24,338 nt of DNA, from contig RPFO01001674.1 of assembly GCA_009746045.1 (NCBI GenBank), positions 1 to 24,338 of the forward strand, given 5' to 3'. Shown here piece by piece: positions 19,985 through 24,338 of the stretch. A model generated the notes under the pieces. That model searched no databases. It saw only the letters and a program-made list of their open reading frames with translations, and had not been told where the DNA came from. The DNA is from Mesostigma viride (Eukaryota > Streptophyta > Mesostigmatophyceae > Mesostigmatales > Mesostigmataceae). Both the position numbers and the translations under genes were made by a program. Position 1 is the stretch's first letter. Every line of letters starts with the position of its first letter.

Positions 19985-20345
19985 CATTGCCTTTGATCAG
20001 TTTTATTAGTGCCTCGTCTGGTGGTGTGAATGTCATGCCTTCATCAGTGCCGTGAGTTGCCTTTATCAGTGCCGTGCTGTTTATCAGTGCCTTTCATCAG
20101 TTTTATCAGGTTGGCTTCATGCTCCTGATAAAATCCTGATAAAATTTATATGAAAAAGTCAGTTTTAGGCACATATGTATCAGGAATTATCAGGATTTAT
20201 CAACCATGCGTCCTGATATTATCAGTGCTTATCAGTGTTTATCAGCGTTTATCAGCGTTTATCAGTCACTCGGATTTTTTTTTATCAGGTGTTTATCAGT
20301 TTTATCAGGCGTTTATCAGGGTTATCAGTTTTTTAATCAGAAACG
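19985..20345. repeat. CACTA right subterminal array of TTTATCAG motifs
   Basis: Dense TTATCAG/TTTATCAGCG motifs, the inverse complement of the left array, spaced about 10-12 bp between 20210 and 20335 and sparser to about 19985. The inverted orientation relative to 12184-12536 supports both arrays belonging to the two ends of one element. Confidence 0.85.
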
Positions 20346-20356
20346 AGTTACTAGTG

Positions 20357-20535
20357 GAGGGAGGGAGGGAGGGAGGGAGGGAGGGAGGGAGGGAGGGAGG
20401 GAGGGAGGGAGGGAGGAGGGAGGGAGGGAGGGAGGGAGGGAGGGAGGGAGGGAGGGAGGAGGGAGGGAGGGAGGAGGGAGGGAGGGAGGGAGGGAGGGAG
20501 GGAGGGAGGGAGGGAGGGAGGGAGGGAGGGAGGGA
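20357..20535. repeat. (GGGA)n microsatellite, right half
   Basis: GGGA array with several GGA-shortened units, continuing in register from the left half at 12170 once the CACTA element and a 2-bp GA duplication are removed. Confidence 0.95.
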
Positions 20536-20944
20536 CTTGGCATTGCTGCTACAATGTCTCATTCTGTCGTTCGTCTGAAAGACCAGGAGCTCACACTCGT
20601 CAATCTCGTTAAGTGATAGGGAGCCTATTTGTAGCAGCCCTGGCTGGGACATATGCCCTGCATGGTGACCAAGAACATGGCCCCGTCAAAGCTCATCAGC
20701 ATCTCAACATACTTTGGCAAAGGATTATTTTTGGACTGTACAGCAAGCAAGGCTACATAGGAAGATACAAAAAGTCAGCTTAGTTTGTACAAGTTGGCAG
20801 AAATGTACAGTATCACCCTTTGAGAGTGATATTATGTTGAAGCTACTATCTACTCTCTAGGCATTTCAACTTACATACATTAGCTCACACAACCTAGTTG
20901 CGATCTGTTGCTGGTGCTTGGATTTCCCATTGCATGCCAGATGC
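20536..20944. other. LRR intron sequence, no gene recognised
   Basis: Unique sequence between the GGGA and CCCA arrays. No recognisable motif, hairpin or similarity to the other repeats here. Confidence 0.4.
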
Positions 20945-21130
20945 CACCCACCCACCTACCCTGGCACCCACCCACCCACCCACCCACCCACCCACCCACC
21001 CACCCACCCACCCACCCACCCACCCACCCACCCACCCACCCACCCACCCACCCACCCACCCACCCACCCACCCACCCACCCACCCACCCACCCACCCACC
21101 CACCCACCCACCCACCCACCCACCCACCCA
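20945..21130. repeat. (CCCA)n microsatellite
   Basis: CCCA repeats with a short interruption at 20957-20965 and then an uninterrupted tract to 21130. On the minus strand this is (TGGG)n, G-quadruplex prone. Confidence 0.95.
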
Positions 21131-21420
21131 CTCTTCCACCCGCCCGCCCGCCCGCCTGCCCACATGCCCGCCTGCCCGCCCCCCCGCCTGCCCGCCCCCC
21201 GGGGGTGTGAGCTTCTTCTGTCAGTTCTCACTCATGCAGTGTTTTCTTTGAATGTCTCCCCCACCCACCGCCCGCCCCCCGCCCGCCCGCCGCCCCCCCG
21301 CCCGCCCGCTTGCCGCCCGCCCGCCCGTCCGCTTGCTCGCCCGCCCCCCCGGGGGTGTGAGCTTCTTAGAACTGTCAGTTGTCACTCATGCAGGTAGCGC
21401 AGTGTTTTCTTCGAATGTTT
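21131..21420. repeat. CCCG-rich tract with a ~150-bp tandem duplication
   Basis: C-rich CCCG/CCGC sequence containing two copies of a block: CCCCCCGGGGGTGTGAGCTTCTT, then TGTCAGTT-TCACTCATGCAG and TGTTTTCTT-GAATGT, at about 21191-21255 and 21341-21420. The second copy abuts the LRR acceptor region. Confidence 0.85.
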
Positions 21421-21454
21421 TTGTGGGATTTTACTCTCTTTCCTACATCACCAG

Positions 21455-21514
21455 CATCGGTCTTACTGGAACTCTTTCATCTGCGCTGGGAAGCTTGACG
21501 GCTCTGAGAAGTCT
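21455..21514 (+). CDS. LRR protein, first repeat exon
   Basis: Encodes GLTGTLSSALGSLTALRSL, the plant-type LRR pattern L-x-G-x-L/I-P/S-x-x-L-G-x-L-x-x-L. The acceptor is TCCTACATCACCAG ending at 21454 and the donor is GTACGT at 21515. Its first base completes the Gly codon left by the exon ending at 11731, and its last two bases leave a Leu codon to be completed by the exon at 22207. The 60-bp length is a multiple of three, so the exon could be skipped or duplicated without a frame change. Confidence 0.78.
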
Positions 21515-22206
21515 GTACGTTTTCATTATTATCTACAATGAGCTAGGGGATATTTGCTGTATGCCATTGCAATTAGTAGGTCAATGCTTGATTTTGTATG
21601 TACGTCTAATTGTGTGTGTACATGTATGTATGACGGCTGGTAACAACAACCTGCATCAAGCAATACGTGACGAAGGATTGATTGATGGATTGAAACTCAC
21701 ATCAGCTGATGCAATCACAAGGTGTTTGAAGCTACACAAGTAATCTGCGTTCATTGTGACCATGCATATTCAAGTTACCAGGCAATGCATATGTTATGGA
21801 TGTCTCAGTGTTTGTTTTACAGCTGGGATTGCACTGCAGATGTCCTATCCCACTTACATGTTAGGCAGTGACTCCCACCAAACACCCAAGTGCGGACCAG
21901 TCGGGTGATTTCCCACCGCACTGTCCTGTATAAAGGAATTTAGGTTCAGAGAATAGTAATGTATGCCTGCACTACAGTACGTACCTTTGGGGTGGTTATA
22001 GTGTACATACTCTTTGTACTTAATATCGATGCAAACACCCCAATTAGAGTACTGACGGGTGATTGCGAAGGCGTGAATAGTTGAAGGTGGAAATCCTGAT
22101 TTTTCTGGCAGCTCATTTGATTGATTATTTGAATGTACAATACTGATGCCCTGTCACACACAGTGACGTTTCAATTTCTACGATTATCATTATATCGATT
22201 GCACAG
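21515..22206 (+). other. LRR intron, no insertion recognised
   Basis: A 692-bp intron between two repeat exons, GTACGT to GATTGCACAG. I found no additional LRR exon in it. It contains no family-1, -2 or -3 sequence. Confidence 0.6.
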
Positions 22207-22281
22207 GAAAATCTATGACGATGAACACCTTGAGGGGTCCATTCCGTCAACGATCGGGAGCCTTACCGAGTTGCAATACTT
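22207..22281 (+). CDS. LRR protein, second repeat exon
   Basis: Encodes KIYDDEHLEGSIPSTIG then SLTELQYL, a full 25-residue plant-type repeat. Acceptor GATTGCACAG, donor TT|GTAAGT at 22282; 75 bp, again phase 2 at both ends. The one-repeat-per-exon layout in constant phase is the architecture reported for LRR-ROCO genes of the brown alga Ectocarpus, where exon shuffling is proposed. Later repeats must lie beyond the window or beyond copy E, since none is visible downstream. It cannot be assigned as receptor, ROCO or secreted protein from this part. Confidence 0.8.
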
Positions 22282-22355
22282 GTAAGTTTTCTGCATTCGT
22301 TGTTAATAGCTAACATGGGTTGTGTTGCCCCAAGTGGGACGAGTCCGCCCTTTAA

Positions 22356-23380
22356 CCCCTATGTAAATGGGCCGAGATCCAGCCGATAAATCCGCTGTAA
22401 CTTAACAATTTTGCAAACCAGATGCCATCCAACCTACCCATATCCAATGGCTGTCCTTGGGGGCCAAGCATGTCCATGAGTTGCCCTTCCGGTTGGTTTA
22501 TCACAACCTTACATATATGCAGGATAGGCCATGTATAACTGCCGTCAAAGTCAGGGGGGTCAAGACGTGCGTTTTCATTTTTGGTAGAATGTGCAGTTTG
22601 AATTATGTTATAAGACCTAGGCACCCACCACTTCAGGGATGATAAACAATTAGTTGCTGAACAGTTTGAACCATTGGGGTCATCATTTGGTTGGGTATAC
22701 CAGCAGTTACACCCGGTACAGTCCATAGGGGTACCGTTGGTAAAAAGCAACCAAGGGGGTAGGGGTGGGCATACTACCTACTAATATGGCCACCAACCAT
22801 GTCATACAATACATTTCCCTTCCACAATGATGGGGAAACATAATTGCATCATCACACTGCCCTTATATGGCACCTATGTGCAGGTGCCACCTTGTCCATG
22901 CACGTAGGTAACGTGGTACGGATACCCTACGCAAGGCATGCATTCTAGGAGGCAGCCACCAACAAACTAGTGATGTTGAGCCTATTTCAGCCTGCCCTAG
23001 CAAGTATAAACTAGGCCTAAGCTGCTATAGCTTGCCAGGTGATGGCCAGCACACCTGGTGGCACATGCTGTCAATGGGAAGCTTTTACGCACCAGTTACA
23101 TGCTTGATGATGCCACAGAGACTAGCCAACTGCCTCACACTCATGCAATATGTGTGTGGGAAATGTATAACAAACATATATGGAGGGATTCAAACCCATA
23201 CAGCCTCTAAAACTTATCACCATCACACTATGGCAGGTCAACTGACTGAGGGAAGCATCTAAGAATGGTGTTTTAGGAAGGGGCCAGGCCATGGTCAAGA
23301 AAGAGCATGAGTAATGAAGAAAGAATGTGTACACAAGCTAGAATGTATACATAAGCGTCATACATCGACAAGAAAACGAT
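22356..23380 (+). mobile_element. Family-1 element, copy E (3' truncated)
   Basis: Preceded by TTAA (22352-22355); starts CCCCTATGTAAATGG, i.e. the family-1 end with a 3-nt insertion. The subterminal palindrome is degraded (GCCGATAAATCCGCTGTAACTT). It follows copy A to the point equivalent to 5288, then stops at TTAATTAATTAATTAA (23380-23395) with the right ~670 bp missing. It starts 74 bp after the LRR donor site and so lies in the next LRR intron. Confidence 0.88.
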
Positions 23381-23418
23381 TAATTAATTAATTAATAGAC
23401 ACGTGACTGCGTCACGTG
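23380..23418. repeat. (TTAA)4 followed by a CACGTGAC hairpin
   Basis: Four TTAA units (23380-23395), then arms CACGTGAC (23400-23407) and GTCACGTG (23411-23418) around TGC. It marks the point where copy E is cut short, and may be the end of another TTAA-targeting element. Confidence 0.75.
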
Positions 23419-23720
23419 AGCATAAGTCCTCAGTGGGAGGGGAACAAGGGATGGAATGGATGGTGTAAGCTATCTAGGTCCTAGTTACAGGGGTGTGGGC
23501 ACCGCGGCCCGAATCGCTATGAATGCCATACGCATACTGAACAAGTCTCGAGTGGACACGTGTGTAGTACTCCTACACACACAGATCTCGAATGATTTAT
23601 CTAGTACCAAAGCCGAAAGGCTTGCATCACTCCCCGGAAAGGAGAACTTTTGCGGATGACTGTAGGTGTCAGTTGGCGATTCCTTAGGATCAGGAGACGT
23701 CCGTCCTATAGTCAGCAAAA
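23419..23720. other. No recognisable gene
   Basis: A 67-codon plus-strand frame at 23456-23659 has no recognised motif. This may be 3' untranslated sequence of the LINE on the minus strand, or unrelated sequence. Confidence 0.35.
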
Positions 23721-23758
23721 AGTTGGTGCGAGAGGTCCCCAGTTCGATTCTGGCCTGG
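23721..23758 (+). ncRNA. tRNA-like fragment with B box
   Basis: GTGCGAGAGGTCCCCAGTTC then GATTCTGG resembles the anticodon-stem 3' side, variable loop and T arm of a tRNA (tRNA-Pro genes have GTGCGAGAGGTCCC). The T-loop TTCGATT lies between CCAG and CTGG. The 5' half does not fold, no matching acceptor strand is present, and a TATAGTCAGC A-box-like motif is about 10 nt too close. It is therefore a tRNA-derived remnant, such as a SINE piece, rather than a functional tRNA. Confidence 0.4.
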
Positions 23759-23760
23759 AT

Positions 23761-24338
23761 TCATTTGCAGATCGCGTTTTCCGCGGACCGGCACTGAACG
23801 CAAATGGTTTTCACCTTTGCGGCGTGCCGAATCAGAATATACGCGGTCACACGCGGAGCCCCCACAGACTTGGGGGTGGTCTCCTTCATCACTACTTGCC
23901 ATCTATCCTTGCGTACCATCTGCCTCCATATTACAGACAAACCAGGAGGCAGCCCGGGTGTGAGCCCGTCACGTCTAGTGTAGCACATGTCCATTCCGAG
24001 TCTATCACGAAAAGTCCACGGGTGGCGGCCCTGCTGCGGGCAGCCTGGGGCACGCCAGGTGAGGACATATCGCCCAGTCTGGGCGGGCTTGGTGCCAGCT
24101 AGTCTATATGATGTGTCTACCTGATCTGTGCGGGCCAGGTGCCCTGCAAGGCCCAGGCGCCTGTGCCTAATAATGTGGGAAACATAGGGCAAATCAGCGT
24201 ACAAATCCTCATTACTAATGTGCAAACCAAAGGGGATGTTAAGGGCCTTGCGCAGCATCTTGGTGACGGTGCCGTCGAGTCGTTGCTCCAGCTCCTGCGT
24301 CAGTGTCCAGGTCTCGGCGCCGTAGGTCAGGATCGTCA
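23761..24338 (-). CDS. LINE (non-LTR retrotransposon) ORF2 C-terminal region, partial
   Basis: C-terminal part of a non-LTR retrotransposon reverse transcriptase polyprotein, downstream of the RT core. Reading from the window edge: LTYGAETWTLTQELEQRLDG, then TKMLRKALNIPFG, NEDLYADLPYVSHIIRHRRLG, LAGHLAR, a Cys-containing linker, and DRWQVVMKE near the end. The conserved order (YGAETWTLT, R-L-D, M-LR, RR-L-x-x-AGH, W) is typical of the thumb/C-terminal region of many LINEs. The frame is open from the edge to the stop at 23761 without frameshift. The endonuclease and RT core would lie to the right of the window. Clade not assigned. Confidence 0.85.
   Translation of the reverse strand, partial: TILTYGAETWTLTQELEQRLDGTVTKMLRKALNIPFGLHISNEDLYADLPYVSHIIRHRRLGLAGHLARTDQVDTSYRLAGTKPAQTGRYVLTWRAPGCPQQGRHPWTFRDRLGMDMCYTRRDGLTPGLPPGLSVIWRQMVRKDRWQVVMKETTPKSVGAPRVTAYILIRHAAKVKTICVQCRSAENAICK

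Noticed and set aside
23721-23758. Functional tRNA gene
   Set aside because: No acceptor stem can be formed, the 5' half and anticodon stem are missing, and the A box-B box spacing is too short.

Overview
This window looks like nuclear DNA from a eukaryote. The evidence is spliceable LRR exons with GT..AG introns, several superfamilies of eukaryotic transposons, long tetranucleotide microsatellites, a LINE end and a short CCCTAAA-type telomeric tract. There are no operons and no bacterial-style dense coding. A plant-type LRR encoded one repeat per same-phase exon, together with a DIRS/Ngaro-like RT-RNase H, fits an alga or other protist; a photosynthetic stramenopile is plausible. That placement is inference, since no marker gene is present.

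Layout. Bases 1-850 hold nothing recognisable. About 1551-3233 (+) is a broken reverse transcriptase-RNase H retroelement. 3523-4254 holds a CACCTAGGTG-type short repeat cluster and a tandem pair of ~275-bp units. 4255-5953 is an intact 1.7-kb inverted-repeat element (family 1, copy A) between TTAA duplications. 5958-6940 is unassigned. 6944-7030 holds two hairpins and a family-2 end. 7031-7783 is an inverted, truncated family-1 copy (B) that interrupts a degraded Mutator-like (PF20700-type) transposase gene (9384 to 7784, -). That gene is preceded in the same frame by an unknown ORF (10002 to 9430, -). 10016-10160 carries the second CACCTAGGTG cluster and the telomere-like tract. 10655-11312 is a diverged family-1 copy (C).

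The host gene in view is a plant-type LRR protein on the + strand. An N-terminal cap exon (11578-11731) and two repeat exons (21455-21514, 22207-22281) all join in phase 2. The first of these introns is about 9.7 kb because it holds a set of nested insertions: a (GGGA)n microsatellite is split by an 8.2-kb CACTA-type element (12171-20356); this contains a 3.4-kb TTAA-flanked element with perfect 15-bp inverted repeats (family 3, 13150-16576); and that contains family-1 copy D (14820-16519), which landed at the centre of a palindrome and is flanked by CTAG rather than TTAA. A further family-1 copy (E, 22356-23380) lies just downstream of the last LRR exon. The right edge carries the C-terminal end of a LINE ORF2 (-), running off the window, and a tRNA-like B box.

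Almost everything outside the three LRR exons is transposon-derived or simple sequence. The most informative material is the insertion chronology, the YTAR target preference of family 1, and the unknown ORF fused in frame to the transposase.
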